A stretch of 64,000 nt of DNA from Nitratifractor salsuginis DSM 16511 (GCF_000186245.1 NC_014935.1:1798001-1862000), one strand, 5' to 3'. Counted from the stretch's first letter, positions 44,468 to 53,117 are shown. Notes: a model not told the origin generated them from the sequence alone. Program-made: numbers and translations.

Positions 44468-44647
44468 TTACGTTACCAAACCAGGTTGAATATGACTTGG
44501 TGATTCTTCGAGACCCACGAGTTGCCTTATCTCAGGAACAGTTACCGAAACAACAATATAATTGCAATAGTGGTTCCAACTAGCTAAGCCAAGAATTTTA
44601 TCTTTGGTGCCATAACATCCTTTGCCAAGTTCGAAGGCTAACGTCAT
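44468..44647 (-). CDS. 59-residue cassette ORF
   Basis: Minus-strand ATG 44645-44647 to TAA 44468-44470 (MTLAFELGKGCYGTKDKIL... IVVSVTVPEIRQLVGLEE). The start lies inside the attC-like site 44636-44707. Composition is protein-like, but no family is recognised. It may be the gene, or a truncated gene, of the next integron cassette. Confidence 0.45.
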   Translation of the reverse strand: MTLAFELGKGCYGTKDKILGLASWNHYCNYIVVSVTVPEIRQLVGLEESPSHIQPGLVT

Positions 44648-44707
44648 GGGTCACTTGCCGCTGTGGAGCACAGCGGAACAGCAATTAAGTGCACCCACTT
44701 GTTAGTT
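44636..44707 (-). repeat. attC-like recombination site 3' of the nuclease cassette
   Basis: Minus strand: AACTAAC (R''-like, containing the nuclease gene's TAA stop) to GTTAGCC (R'-like). Arms pair as attC sites do: CTAAC/GTTAG, an unpaired spacer, TGGGTGCACTT against TGGGTCACTT with one extrahelical base, and an inner perfect stem CCGCTGTG/CACAGCGG with a 3-base loop. Confidence 0.62.
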
Positions 44708-45715
44708 TTTTAGTATTGGATAATGTGGCTTTATTAAATATAACCCTCTTATAAGACCAAAGTCAGGATTTGGTTGAGCAAATTCGATTAAATTAATGTT
44801 TTTTCCATTACCTAATCGCGTATTCCATATGGTGATAATTTTATTAGCCACTTCAATTAAATGATAAAAGCAACTTCTGATATTGTCTTTTTTGCTTTCC
44901 ACAAAATCACTTCGTTCGTGGTATTCTAAATGTCCATACTCAACCCAGTAAATAAGTATAATATCGTCGCTATTTGTTGAAGTTTCTTTTTTAGGTTCAT
45001 ATTCATGGAGCGCGTATAGTAAATTTTGGGCGGCAACATTAAATTTTGAAATATACTCTTTCAATAAGCTATTACTATTTACAGCTAATGTACTTGATAT
45101 AAAATCATCATGTTTATTTAAATAACTATTTAGAATTTCAATAAAATAATAAGAATACTGAAGATCATAAGTATGGAACGGTAAATAACACCCATAATAC
45201 CAGAGTTTATCTATAGATGCGTTTCTATACCAAAAATTAAAATAAATTTCATCTGGACTTGATGGATTAATCAAAAAATTATAGTATTTTTTTAAAATAT
45301 TTCTATAATTATATATTTTCTCTAAAATATCCTCCCAACCATATACATATATTGAAAACTTACCATTTGTGAAATTTTGTACATTTAACTGCCTTACATG
45401 ATTTTCTATTCTTACATCTTTTGAAGCAGATGTTGCGATAATATATTTATCTAATCTTGGCCTAAAACTTTCTGCTTTTTTTATTTCGCTGTCAATTTCA
45501 CTAATATCTAATTTTTTGTAAAAAGTTTTGTGTTTACATTGTATTCCATATCTCTCCCCTGTCTCATCATCTACTCCATAAATATCAACACCATTTTGAG
45601 CTTGTCCTCTTCTTCCATTTCTTTGAATGTTTTTATCTTTCAGTATTTCAGACCACAAGTCCGCACATAGTTCTTCAAAAGTCTCCCAATCTTTAGGTGG
45701 CGGTAACTCAAACAT
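44702..45715 (-). CDS. Mrr-like restriction-endonuclease-fold protein in a cassette
   Basis: 337 residues from ATG 45715 (AAGGAGAG 9 bases upstream). The N-terminal 110 residues have a PD-(D/E)xK nuclease pattern: WETFEELCADLW, NGVDIYGVDD and YGIQCKHKTF, and DKYIIATSASKD. The remaining 225 residues are AT-rich, aromatic-rich and unrecognised. Placed between attC-like sites with short leader and stop inside the R'' box, the standard layout of an integron gene cassette. A defence function is plausible. Confidence 0.72.
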   Translation of the reverse strand: MFELPPPKDWETFEELCADLWSEILKDKNIQRNGRRGQAQNGVDIYGVDDETGERYGIQCKHKTFYKKLDISEIDSEIKKAESFRPRLDKYIIATSASKDVRIENHVRQLNVQNFTNGKFSIYVYGWEDILEKIYNYRNILKKYYNFLINPSSPDEIYFNFWYRNASIDKLWYYGCYLPFHTYDLQYSYYFIEILNSYLNKHDDFISSTLAVNSNSLLKEYISKFNVAAQNLLYALHEYEPKKETSTNSDDIILIYWVEYGHLEYHERSDFVESKKDNIRSCFYHLIEVANKIITIWNTRLGNGKNINLIEFAQPNPDFGLIRGLYLIKPHYPILKN

Positions 45716-45730
45716 AAAATCTCTCCTTAA

Positions 45731-45803
45731 AACTAACGACCAAGCTGTGCGGCGCAAACGAAGCGTAGCGTTGTTTGCGTCCGAACGAGCTCCTTGTTAT
45801 ACA
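45731..45803 (-). repeat. attC-like site 5' of the nuclease cassette
   Basis: Minus strand GTATAAC to GTTAGTT. Left arm AAGGAGCTCGTTCGGACGC pairs with the other arm except for one extra C and one extra A, the same two extrahelical positions as in well-known attC sites; inner stem CGCAAAC/GTTTGCG. It ends 16 bases before the nuclease ATG. Confidence 0.6.
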
Positions 45804-46104
45804 TTTTCATCTCATAAACAAAACAATTTTTCTACCCACGAATCTTTTTCAAGCAAGCAAAAGAGCAAAAGGGGTCAGTCGCTACCTTAAAATCCCATAA
45901 AATCTCCCCTTCAATCCACTCAACTTCACCCCTGTATTTCTCCCCGGAAGAGTCAAGGGGTCAGGTAACAACTACAACTAATTTCCTACTTCTCTTAATT
46001 ATCAAACAAACAGCTTGCTATATTATTCCTAATATATCAGCAATCATCTGCTGAGAATCTCCATCTATGTTAACTCACGACATCAGACATCCATCTCATC
46101 GACT
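45804..46104. other. Gene-free spacer with REP fragments
   Basis: No supported gene on either strand. GGGGTCAG occurs at 45871-45878 and 45957-45964, matching the RAYT ends. Otherwise AT-rich; may be the decayed preceding cassette. Confidence 0.5.
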
Positions 46105-46434
46105 CTATTTCTTCAACAGCTTCCTCAACAACAAATCCTCAAGATTGCGCCTCGAATCAACGATCGCCATAACATAGACCCTTTCATCCATTATCCGATA
46201 AATGATCCGCCAAGGCGGGGCAACTATTTCACGGTAAAGAGTTATCCCCTCCCGTTCTAATTCTGGAACCACCCGGCCTTTGAGGGGGAAGAAGCTACTC
46301 GACTCGGCTTTTTCTCTAATGCTTCGATACACCCTCTCCGCAGCATCAGGATTATCTTCTTTGATATAGGCAATAATCTCTAGCAGATCTTCCAGGGCAT
46401 TGGCAGTCCAAACCAGGTGATACGCTTGACTCAT
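46105..46434 (-). CDS. RelE/ParE-family toxin
   Basis: 109 residues: YHLVWTANALEDLLEIIAYI, NPDAAERVYRSI, GITLYREIVAPPWRIIYRIM and VYVMAIVDSRRNLEDLL match the ParE/RelE plasmid-stabilisation fold. Overlaps the antitoxin stop by four bases. Confidence 0.9.
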   Translation of the reverse strand: MSQAYHLVWTANALEDLLEIIAYIKEDNPDAAERVYRSIREKAESSSFFPLKGRVVPELEREGITLYREIVAPPWRIIYRIMDERVYVMAIVDSRRNLEDLLLRKLLKK

Positions 46435-46703
46435 TTTTCCAACAGCTCTTCCACAGAAGCAAAGACTTCCTCTTCGCTGTACACTTCGCCCTTGCGGATA
46501 TCTTCTTCGGCGAAAGAGAGCATTTTCATCAACGTAATGGCACGCTTCATCTCTTCATAGCTTTTGGGATCTTGAATAACTGCCTTTGCTTCACCGTTTT
46601 GGGTAATGATCATTGGACGGCCGGTTTCGTTGATCTGCTTCAAGACATCAGCCGCCCGGCTCTTCAGATAGGTAATTGATTTGATATCACTCACTATATC
46701 CAT
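46431..46703 (-). CDS. Phd/YefM-family antitoxin
   Basis: 90 residues. DIKSITYLKSRAADVLKQIN and RPMIITQNGEAKAVIQDPKS are the Phd/YefM DNA-binding fold, with an acidic C-terminal tail that would wrap the toxin. First gene of the pair; a shared intergenic region at 46704-46771 separates it from the divergent cupin. Confidence 0.92.
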   Translation of the reverse strand: MDIVSDIKSITYLKSRAADVLKQINETGRPMIITQNGEAKAVIQDPKSYEEMKRAITLMKMLSFAEEDIRKGEVYSEEEVFASVEELLEK

Positions 46704-46771
46704 AAGGGACTCCTTTCAGTCAGAATATGATACCTTATTCGGACTGACAGATCAATCCAGAAGGAAGCACA

Positions 46772-47089
46772 ATGACCGATCTCAACCTCTTCTACTACAC
46801 CGTGCCCCCCACCGGCGAAGCGTTCACCACCCTCCTCCAAGACAAAAACGTCAAGATCGTGCGCATTGTCAGCTCCAACAATATCGAGCCCACCGAATAT
46901 CACCAGGAGGAGGACGAGTGGGTTGTGCTGCTGGAAGGGGAAGCAGAGATGGAGATCGACGGGAAACGGCGTACCTTGAAACGGGGTGACACCCTCTTCC
47001 TCCCGGCCCACACCCCCCACACGGTCCTGCGCACCGCTCGAGGGACCCTCTGGCTGGCGGTACATATTTATCCCGCTGAAAAAAGTTAA
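46772..47089 (+). CDS. Cupin-domain protein
   Basis: 105 residues, one beta-barrel cupin: EYHQEEDEWVVLLEGEAEME (motif 1, metal-ligand His and Glu) and LFLPAHTPHTV (motif 2). Small stand-alone metal-dependent or sensory cupin; substrate unknown. Followed by the leuA promoter. Confidence 0.88.
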   Translation: MTDLNLFYYTVPPTGEAFTTLLQDKNVKIVRIVSSNNIEPTEYHQEEDEWVVLLEGEAEMEIDGKRRTLKRGDTLFLPAHTPHTVLRTARGTLWLAVHIYPAEKS

Positions 47090-47109
47090 GGATAATTTTT
47101 ATTATCTAC

Positions 47110-47138
47110 TTGACTTTCAACTCTACAAAGGCTATACT
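47110..47138 (+). promoter_or_regulatory. Promoter of the leuA leader
   Basis: TTGACT (47110-47115) and TATACT (47133-47138), exactly 17 bases apart. Transcription would start near 47146, leaving a 210-base leader before leuA. Confidence 0.75.
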
Positions 47139-47161
47139 TCCGTCAAAATAATTTACCCGAA

Positions 47162-47233
47162 AGGAGGATAGACAATGGTCTACAGCATCAATCGATACGA
47201 CCGCCACTTCAACAAAAAGAGTTCTATCCTCCT
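47162..47233 (+). promoter_or_regulatory. Inverted repeat masking the leader-peptide ribosome site
   Basis: AGGAGGATAGA (47162-47172, containing the Shine-Dalgarno) is exactly complementary to TCTATCCTCCT (47223-47233), which contains the Leu codons. A third CU-rich copy, TCTCCTCC (47250-47257), could compete. This gives alternative leader folds. Confidence 0.55.
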
Positions 47234-47246
47234 GCTACGCTTCTAA
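47175..47246 (+). CDS. leuL: Leucine leader peptide (predicted)
   Basis: 23 residues, MVYSINRYDRHFNKKSSILL then LRF, with an excellent AAGGAGGA site. Three consecutive Leu codons (CTC CTG CTA) after an Ile codon lie just before the stop, the arrangement of branched-chain amino-acid attenuators. With low charged tRNA-Leu the ribosome would stall there and change folding upstream of leuA. Too short for ordinary gene calling. Confidence 0.6.
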   Translation: MVYSINRYDRHFNKKSSILLLRF

Positions 47247-47287
47247 TTTTCTCCTCCACGATTCGATCCGATATTTAGCTTTCGGTG

Positions 47288-47316
47288 CCGATTTAGGCCC
47301 TTTTGGGTAAAATCGG
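47288..47316 (+). terminator. Attenuator-like hairpin upstream of leuA
   Basis: CCGATTT...AAATCGG encloses GCCC TTTT GGGT, 42 bases after the leader-peptide stop and 40 before leuA. It is followed by TTCAATTT rather than a pure T run, so termination would be moderate. Confidence 0.5.
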
Positions 47317-47355
47317 TTCAATTTCCTCAGCGTTTACCATTGCAAAGGCTACATT

Positions 47356-48918
47356 ATGAGTAAAGAGCATATCGTCATATTCGACACCACACTCCGCGAC
47401 GGGGAGCAGAGCCCCGGCGCCTCGATGAACACCGAAGAGAAGATCCAGATCGCCAGTCAGCTCGAAAAGCTGGGGGTGGATGTGATCGAAGCGGGCTTTG
47501 CCGCGGCCAGCCCCGGAGACTTCGACGCCATCGCCCGCATTGCCCAGCGGGTCAAAAATTCCACCGTCTGCTCCCTGGCACGGGCTTTGGAAAAAGACAT
47601 CAAAGCCGCCGGAGACGCCATCGCCGCCGCGCCCAAGAAGCGGATCCACACCTTCATCGCCACCAGCCCCATCCATATGGAGTACAAACTCCGGATGAAA
47701 CCCGACGAAGTGATCAAGCGCGCCGTAGAGGCGGTGCAGTATGCCCGTACCTTCGTCGACGACGTGGAGTTCAGCCTCGAAGACGCGGGGCGCAGCGAAA
47801 TGGGCTTTATGAAAGAGATCATCGACGCCACCATCAGCGCGGGTGCCGGCACCATCAATATCCCTGATACCGTGGGGATCCTCTTGCCCCAGGAGGTCGC
47901 CGAGCGGATCGCCGAGCTCAAAGCCTTCATCGGTAACCGGGCCATCATCTCGGTGCACAACCACAACGACCTCGGTCTCGCCGTGGCCAACTCCCTCGCT
48001 GCCATCCAAAGCGGCGCCCGACAGGTGGAGTGCACCATCAACGGCCTGGGAGAGCGGGCGGGCAACGCGGCTTTGGAGGAGATCGTCATGGCACTCAAGG
48101 TCCGCAGCGATGTCTTCGATAATGTCGAAACCGGCATCAATACCCGGGAAATCTACCCCACCAGCCGCCTGATCGCCTCCATCACCGGCATCGAGCCCCA
48201 GCCCAACAAAGCCATCGTGGGTAAAAACGCCTTCGCCCACGAGAGCGGCATTCACCAGGACGGCGTGCTCAAAAACAAGCAGACCTATGAAATCTTCGCC
48301 CCCGAAGAGATCGGCCTCGATGTCAACGATACCCTGGTGCTGGGCAAGCACTCCGGCCGCGCCGCCTTCAAGGACAAGCTGGAGAAACTCGGCTTCACCC
48401 TCGACGAAGAGGAGCTCAACGAAGCCTTCGCCCGCTTCAAAGAGCTGGCCGACAAGAAGAAGGATATCTACGACGACGACCTGCGTGCCCTGGTCACCAG
48501 CCAGATGACCAACATCGAAAAGACCTGGGAACTGGTGGCCCTGCAGTTGATGGATTCCACCGGCGGTGTCCCCAGCGCAGCGGTGACCATCCGAAAGAAC
48601 GACGGCAGCGAAGTGACCGACGCCGGCATCGGCGACGGGACCATCGACGCGGTCTTCAAGACCATCGACCGGATCACCGGCTACCACGGCCTGCTCAAGG
48701 ATTACAAGGTCAAATCGGTCTCCCAGGGCAAAGACGCCCTCGCCAGCGTCACCGTCCAGGTCGCCTTCAACGACAATGAACCCGCCGTCATCGGCCACGG
48801 GCTCAGCATCGATACGATGTTCGCCAGCGCCAAAGCCTATCTCGGAGCGCTCAACAGCTACATCAGTATGGAAGGGATGCTCAAAAAGCGCCCCCAGGGG
48901 AGCGGGTGTAATGTCTGA
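47356..48918 (+). CDS. leuA: 2-isopropylmalate synthase
   Basis: 520 residues. Catalytic TIM barrel with [37 protein letters not shown] and [14 protein letters not shown] (metal His pair), linker [19 protein letters not shown], and a C-terminal leucine-binding allosteric domain. Commits 2-oxoisovalerate to leucine. Leader features upstream suggest leucine attenuation as well as feedback inhibition. Confidence 0.97.
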   Translation: MSKEHIVIFDTTLRDGEQSPGASMNTEEKIQIASQLEKLGVDVIEAGFAAASPGDFDAIARIAQRVKNSTVCSLARALEKDIKAAGDAIAAAPKKRIHTFIATSPIHMEYKLRMKPDEVIKRAVEAVQYARTFVDDVEFSLEDAGRSEMGFMKEIIDATISAGAGTINIPDTVGILLPQEVAERIAELKAFIGNRAIISVHNHNDLGLAVANSLAAIQSGARQVECTINGLGERAGNAALEEIVMALKVRSDVFDNVETGINTREIYPTSRLIASITGIEPQPNKAIVGKNAFAHESGIHQDGVLKNKQTYEIFAPEEIGLDVNDTLVLGKHSGRAAFKDKLEKLGFTLDEEELNEAFARFKELADKKKDIYDDDLRALVTSQMTNIEKTWELVALQLMDSTGGVPSAAVTIRKNDGSEVTDAGIGDGTIDAVFKTIDRITGYHGLLKDYKVKSVSQGKDALASVTVQVAFNDNEPAVIGHGLSIDTMFASAKAYLGALNSYISMEGMLKKRPQGSGCNV

Positions 48919-48931
48919 GTCAGTCCCACGT

Positions 48932-49080
48932 CGCAAGCACGGGCCTACGGCCCTAAGTCGCAAGAATTAAACCGTGCTAAGTGTTATGTGCTACGTGCTA
49001 CGACAAATAGGTCATTCGGTTATTCATTACTCGGTTACTAATTACTCATTAATCTCGTTTCTCATTTCTAATTTCTATCT
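48932..49080. repeat. GTCGCAAG hairpin element and several heptamer runs
   Basis: 48938-48964: GTCGCAAGCACGGGCCTACGG-type element (GGGCC/GGCCC stem, flanked by GTCGCAAG). 48974-49003: GTGCTAA/GTGTTAT/GTGCTAC copies. 49014-49080: GGTTATTC/GGTTACTA, then TCTAATT copies. Followed by the rpsF promoter region. Confidence 0.8.
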
Positions 49081-49195
49081 TCTCATTAAAAACAAAGTTT
49101 CACTTCGCTAAAATATTGCTCCAAAATTCTTGCTCGTTTTTGGACGGCCCCTGGGGGTCGGGAGAACGGGCTATCAAACCATAAGAAGGACTTCA

Positions 49196-49660
49196 ATGAA
49201 CTGTTACGAAACACTGTTCGTCGTCAAGCCCACCCTCACAGCCGAGGAGATCGAAGGGCAGATTGCGCGGGTCAAAGAGATTATCGCCGAGAACGGCGGT
49301 GAGCTCAAAGCTACCGATGAGATGGGAATGCGCCGTCTGGCTTACCCCATCGAGAAGCAGGAGCGCGGTTACTACACTGTCGTTTACTACACCGCTCCCT
49401 CCGAGATGGTCATCGAGCTGGAGCGCCAACTGCGGTACAACGAAGAGATCCTGCGCTTCATGACCGTGAAGTACACCAACAAAAAAGAGTTGGCCGTCTT
49501 CGAAAAAATGGTCGAAGCCGCCAATAAAAAACCTGCACCCGAGAAGAGCGAAGCTCCCGTAGCCGAGGAAGCCCCTGCCGTAGAGGCTCCCGCTGAAGAG
49601 AAGCCCGCCGAGACCGAAGCACCCGCCCAAGAGGCCGCTGCCGAAAGCACCGAGGCGTAA
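49196..49660 (+). CDS. rpsF: 30S ribosomal protein S6 with Ala/Pro/Glu-rich tail
   Basis: 154 residues from ATG 49196. The first 100 residues are S6 (CYETLFVVKPTLTAEEIEGQ, YPIEKQERGYYTVVYYTAP). About 50 extra residues of low-complexity APAEEAPAEEKP type follow, longer than usual S6 and reminiscent of the natural Glu tail in E. coli. First gene of rpsF-ssb-rpsR. Confidence 0.95.
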   Translation: MNCYETLFVVKPTLTAEEIEGQIARVKEIIAENGGELKATDEMGMRRLAYPIEKQERGYYTVVYYTAPSEMVIELERQLRYNEEILRFMTVKYTNKKELAVFEKMVEAANKKPAPEKSEAPVAEEAPAVEAPAEEKPAETEAPAQEAAAESTEA

Positions 49661-49685
49661 GCGCCCGTAACCCAAGGAGCTTCCT

Positions 49686-50189
49686 ATGTATAACCGCGTG
49701 ATATTGGTGGGAAACCTCACCCGTGACGTCGAAATCCGGTACACCCCCAGTGGGAGTGCCATCGGCAAGGTGGGCATCGCCACCAACCGCCGCTTCAAAG
49801 CCGCCAACGGCGAGCAGCGGGACGAGACGATGTTCATCGACCTGACCTTTTTCGGACGCACCGCCGAGATCGCCAACCAGTATCTGCGCAAGGGAAGCAA
49901 GGTTCTCGTGGAAGGACGCCTGGTCCTGGAGCAGTGGACTGCCCAGGACGGCACCAAACGGAGCCGCCACTCGGTCACCGTGGACAACCTGCAGATGCTG
50001 GATCGCCCCGGTGAGAACAGCGGAACCGGCTACGGCGGAAGCGAAGGCGGCTACGGTGCGCCCAAAGCCAACAGCGGCTACGGACAGCCCCAGCCCAACC
50101 GAAGTGCTCCCGCCTCGGCTCCCCAGCAGCCGCCCGCCCAGCCCAGCGTCCCCGAGATCGACATTGACGAAGACGAAATACCCTTTTAG
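49686..50189 (+). CDS. ssb: Single-stranded DNA-binding protein (chromosomal)
   Basis: 167 residues. OB fold ([39 protein letters not shown]), Gly/Gln/Pro-rich linker and DIDEDEIPF tip. Standard position between rpsF and rpsR. Near-identical in part to the SSB fragment at 1-294. Confidence 0.97.
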   Translation: MYNRVILVGNLTRDVEIRYTPSGSAIGKVGIATNRRFKAANGEQRDETMFIDLTFFGRTAEIANQYLRKGSKVLVEGRLVLEQWTAQDGTKRSRHSVTVDNLQMLDRPGENSGTGYGGSEGGYGAPKANSGYGQPQPNRSAPASAPQQPPAQPSVPEIDIDEDEIPF

Positions 50190-50200
50190 GAGAATATGAA

Positions 50201-50464
50201 ATGGCCGAAAGAAGAAGATTCAAAAAACGCTACTGCCGCTACTGCGAGCAGAAAGTCGATTTTATCGATTACAAAGATTTGCAACTGCTGAAGTTCAGCC
50301 TCTCTGAGCGCTACAAAATCATGCCCCGTCGCCTGACCGGCAACTGCAAAAAACATCAGGAGATGGTCACCGCTGCCATCAAGCGCGCCCGCCAAACCGC
50401 CCTGATCCCCTACATCGTCGACCGCAAGCGCGTCGTCGAAAACCCCTTCGAGCTGATCAAGTAA
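50201..50464 (+). CDS. rpsR: 30S ribosomal protein S18
   Basis: 87 residues with [20 protein letters not shown] and [20 protein letters not shown], the S18 core. The CxxC pair may bind zinc. Starts 12 bases after ssb. Confidence 0.97.
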   Translation: MAERRRFKKRYCRYCEQKVDFIDYKDLQLLKFSLSERYKIMPRRLTGNCKKHQEMVTAAIKRARQTALIPYIVDRKRVVENPFELIK

Positions 50465-50790
50465 GCAGCTCACCCTCCGGGCCGTTTGACCCGATCCTTT
50501 TTAACTACTCTGCACAACAAACCTCAACTTTCCCTATTTCTCACTTTAACTTTTAGAATCACATCAAAGACCGCAAGGCAAGGCGCAACAAACAAGACGC
50601 CAGTGAATCGCCCTTTCTTCTTTCTTTGGGTTCGTTTCTCTTCTTCTTTGTGGCGCTAACAAAGAAGAAAGAAAGGAACAAGGATCTGATCAATGAGCAA
50701 CCGAGCAACTGATAAAGCGGAGAAGCGGAGAACTGGCATAGGAAAAAATTATCATATTCAATACTAAACGCTCAACGCTTAGCACTCCAT
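50465..50790. repeat. rpsR-lptB gap: strong hairpin, no gene
   Basis: 50641-50669 is TTCTTCTTTGT / ACAAAGAAGAA (11-bp perfect stem, 7-base loop GGCGCTA), flanked by further CTTTCTTC and GAAAGAAAGG; it probably ends convergent transcripts. 50750-50790 has CTCAACG/CTTAGCA heptamers. No protein-coding frame supported. Confidence 0.65.
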
Positions 50791-51513
50791 TTAGAGCGAA
50801 AACTCCTCTCCCAGATAGTGTTTCCGTACCTCGGGATTCTTCGCGATCTCTTCGCTGCTTCCCTCCGCCATCATTTCCCCCTGACGCATCACATAAGCCC
50901 GTTCGCAGATCCCCAGGGTTTCTCGGACATTGTGGTCGGTGATGAGAATCCCGATATCCAAATCCCTGAGCTGGCGGATGATCGCCTGGATATCCAAGAC
51001 GGCGATCGGGTCCACCCCGGCGAAGGGCTCATCCAGGAGCAGAAACTTCGGCCGCCCCACCAGAGCCCGGGCGATCTCTACCCGGCGCCGCTCTCCCCCG
51101 CTGAGCCGAAAGCCCAGACGGTCCCGGATCGGCTCCACGTTGAAAAGCTCCAGGAGATCGTCGATCCGCCGACCGGCCTCCTCTCGGCTCATTTCGGTCG
51201 CCTCGGCGGCGATCCAAAGGTTCTCTTCCACGCTGAGATCTTTGAAAATACTCGACTCCTGGGGGAGATAGCCGATCCCCATCCGGGCCCGCACACTGAG
51301 GGGATAGGGGGTCAGATCGGTGCCGTCGAGGATCACCCGCCCCTCCGTCGCCTCGGTCAAGCCGCAAATCATATAAAAAGAGGTGGTCTTCCCTGCCCCG
51401 TTGGGCCCCAGGAGCCCCACGATCTCCCCGCTCTTGACCTCCAGGGAGATATCGTGAACGATGGTCTTTTTTTTGATGACCTTGGCCAGGCCCTGGGCTT
51501 GAAGTCTATGCAT
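50791..51513 (-). CDS. lptB: LPS export ABC transporter ATPase LptB
   Basis: 240 residues from ATG 51513 ([20 protein letters not shown]). Walker [17 protein letters not shown], signature [16 protein letters not shown], Walker [17 protein letters not shown]. LptB-specific [18 protein letters not shown] and [18 protein letters not shown] are present. Drives lipopolysaccharide transport. Overlaps the tsaE stop by 8 bases. Confidence 0.95.
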   Translation of the reverse strand: MHRLQAQGLAKVIKKKTIVHDISLEVKSGEIVGLLGPNGAGKTTSFYMICGLTEATEGRVILDGTDLTPYPLSVRARMGIGYLPQESSIFKDLSVEENLWIAAEATEMSREEAGRRIDDLLELFNVEPIRDRLGFRLSGGERRRVEIARALVGRPKFLLLDEPFAGVDPIAVLDIQAIIRQLRDLDIGILITDHNVRETLGICERAYVMRQGEMMAEGSSEEIAKNPEVRKHYLGEEFSL

Positions 51514-52093
51514 TGAGGGGCTCGATTCGATAGATTCGGCGATCACCCTCGGGAGTGATCGTCACTTGCCAGAGATTATATCCCGCGGCGGCTAAGAAGG
51601 CTTTGAGCCGATCGTCCATCCACTCCACCAGATGCCAGCCCGGTTTTTCGAACTCTTCCATCATCCCCAACTGGGCCAGCTCCTCGAAGCCGACCCGGTA
51701 GAGATCGTAATGGTAGAGCCCGCCGCCGTAGGCGTGCTGCAAAGAAAAAGTGGGAGAGGTGACCGCCGATTCGTTGCCGAGGCTCCGGGCGATGGCCTGC
51801 ACCAGCGTCGTCTTCCCCGCCGCCAGATCACCCCGCAGGGAGATCACGGCATTGTCGGGGATCAGGCGCTTCATCGCTTCGACGACATTGGGCAGCTCTT
51901 CCAGATTTGCAGTGATTTCTTTGGAAGCATTGAGCGTTGAGCGTTGAGCGTTGAGAATATCTTGGTCGTTGGTCGTTGGTCGTTGGTCGTTGGGAGAAGA
52001 CGTTTGTGATTGGAGCGTTGGGGATTTTTCCTCTTCGGTTGCTCGGTTGCTCGGTTGCTCGGTTACTCGGTTATCCAGTTCCTCACTCCTCAC
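51506..52093 (-). CDS. tsaE: tRNA threonylcarbamoyladenosine ATPase TsaE, start inside repeats
   Basis: The folded part, about 130 residues, has Walker [19 protein letters not shown] and [20 protein letters not shown] of TsaE. The open frame runs on upstream for about 55 residues through four different heptamer/octamer arrays, giving odd peptide repeats ([20 protein letters not shown]), to a GTG at 52093. No in-frame ATG lies nearer; the true start is probably a rare codon close to 51925, or the repeats are translated. Confidence 0.88.
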   Translation of the reverse strand: MRSEELDNRVTEQPSNRATEEEKSPTLQSQTSSPNDQRPTTNDQDILNAQRSTLNASKEITANLEELPNVVEAMKRLIPDNAVISLRGDLAAGKTTLVQAIARSLGNESAVTSPTFSLQHAYGGGLYHYDLYRVGFEELAQLGMMEEFEKPGWHLVEWMDDRLKAFLAAAGYNLWQVTITPEGDRRIYRIEPLNA

Positions 52094-52110
52094 TCCTCAC
52101 TCCTCACTCG
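51929..52110. repeat. Four adjacent tandem arrays over the 5' end of tsaE
   Basis: 51929-51956 GTTGAGC x4; 51962-51992 GTTGGTC x4; 52035-52070 GGTTGCTC/GGTTACTC (8-base unit); 52081-52110 CACTCCT x4. Adjacent to the trpD 3' end. Confidence 0.85.
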
Positions 52111-52113
52111 AAT

Positions 52114-53094
52114 TTACAATTCATTGGAAATTCGGATCGTTTTCTCCAAATGTTCCGCCGCTTTGCCGCTGTCGATGGTTTCGGAGAGGATCTCGATCGC
52201 CTCCTGGATGTCTCGGACCCTTCCATCGGCGGAGAGGGCATAGGCGCCGTTGAGGAGGACGATCTCTCGTTTGGGGCCCTGCTCCTCTCCCGAAAGGATG
52301 CGGCGAAGAATCGTCGCATTCTCTTCGGCCTCTCCACCCAGGATCGCCTCTTTGGGGGCGCGGCGGAAGCCGTGGGCCTCCGGCTCGATCACCCCTTCGC
52401 TCACCTTCTCCGCCTCGACATAGGCGAAACGGGTCGGGGCGGAGATGGAGATCTCGTCCATCCCGTCCTCGCTGCTGAGCACATAGGCCCGCTCCACATC
52501 CAGGTCCAGCAGTGCTTTGGCGATGGGGCACACATAGTCGGGGCTGAAAACCCCCAGCAGGTATTTGCGGGCTCCGGCGGGGTTGGTCAGGGGGCCGAGG
52601 ATGTTAAAAATAGTGCGGTGGTCCAGGGAACGGCGGATGGGCATAATATGCTTCATCGCCGGATGGTGATGGATGGCGAAGATGAAGGTAAAGCCGGTCT
52701 CCTCCAGCATCATCACCTGCTGTTCGGGGCTCAGGTCCAGGCGCATTCCCAGGGCGTCGAGTACATCGGCCGAACCCGATTTGCTGGTGATGGAGCGGTT
52801 CCCGTGCTTGGCGACATAGGAGCCCGAAGCGGCCAGCAGCAACGCCACGGTGGTCGAGATATTGAAGCTGCCGCTCTTGTCCCCGCCGGTACCCACCACG
52901 TCGATGAGCTTTTGCCGCAGATCCTCGGGAACCGGCAGCTTGACGGAATGCGCGCGCATCACCTCCGCCGCCGCCGCGATCTCTTCAGGGCTCTCCCCTT
53001 TTTCGTAAAGCGCGACCAGAAAATCCCGCGCCTCCTCCTCGCTCATCTCGTTGGCAAAGAGCCTCTCAAACTCTTTTTTAACCGAACTATTCAT
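52114..53094 (-). CDS. trpD: Anthranilate phosphoribosyltransferase
   Basis: 326 residues from ATG 53094. PRPP-binding DVVGTGGDKSGSFNISTTVA, YVAKHGNRSITSKSGSADVL and LGPLTNPAGA mark TrpD. Tryptophan synthesis; no other trp genes are adjacent. Downstream is the repeat block before tsaE. Confidence 0.96.
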   Translation of the reverse strand: MNSSVKKEFERLFANEMSEEEARDFLVALYEKGESPEEIAAAAEVMRAHSVKLPVPEDLRQKLIDVVGTGGDKSGSFNISTTVALLLAASGSYVAKHGNRSITSKSGSADVLDALGMRLDLSPEQQVMMLEETGFTFIFAIHHHPAMKHIMPIRRSLDHRTIFNILGPLTNPAGARKYLLGVFSPDYVCPIAKALLDLDVERAYVLSSEDGMDEISISAPTRFAYVEAEKVSEGVIEPEAHGFRRAPKEAILGGEAEENATILRRILSGEEQGPKREIVLLNGAYALSADGRVRDIQEAIEILSETIDSGKAAEHLEKTIRISNEL

Positions 53095-53117
53095 CTTTCC
53101 ATCCTCCATTCTATAAA

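Noticed and set aside
47293-48963. 556-codon minus-strand frame opposite leuA
   Set aside because: Val/Gly/Asp-rich mirror of leuA codons, no motifs.
51929-52110. Possible CRISPR array
   Set aside because: Repeats are 7-8 bases and contiguous, with no spacers and no cas genes in the window.
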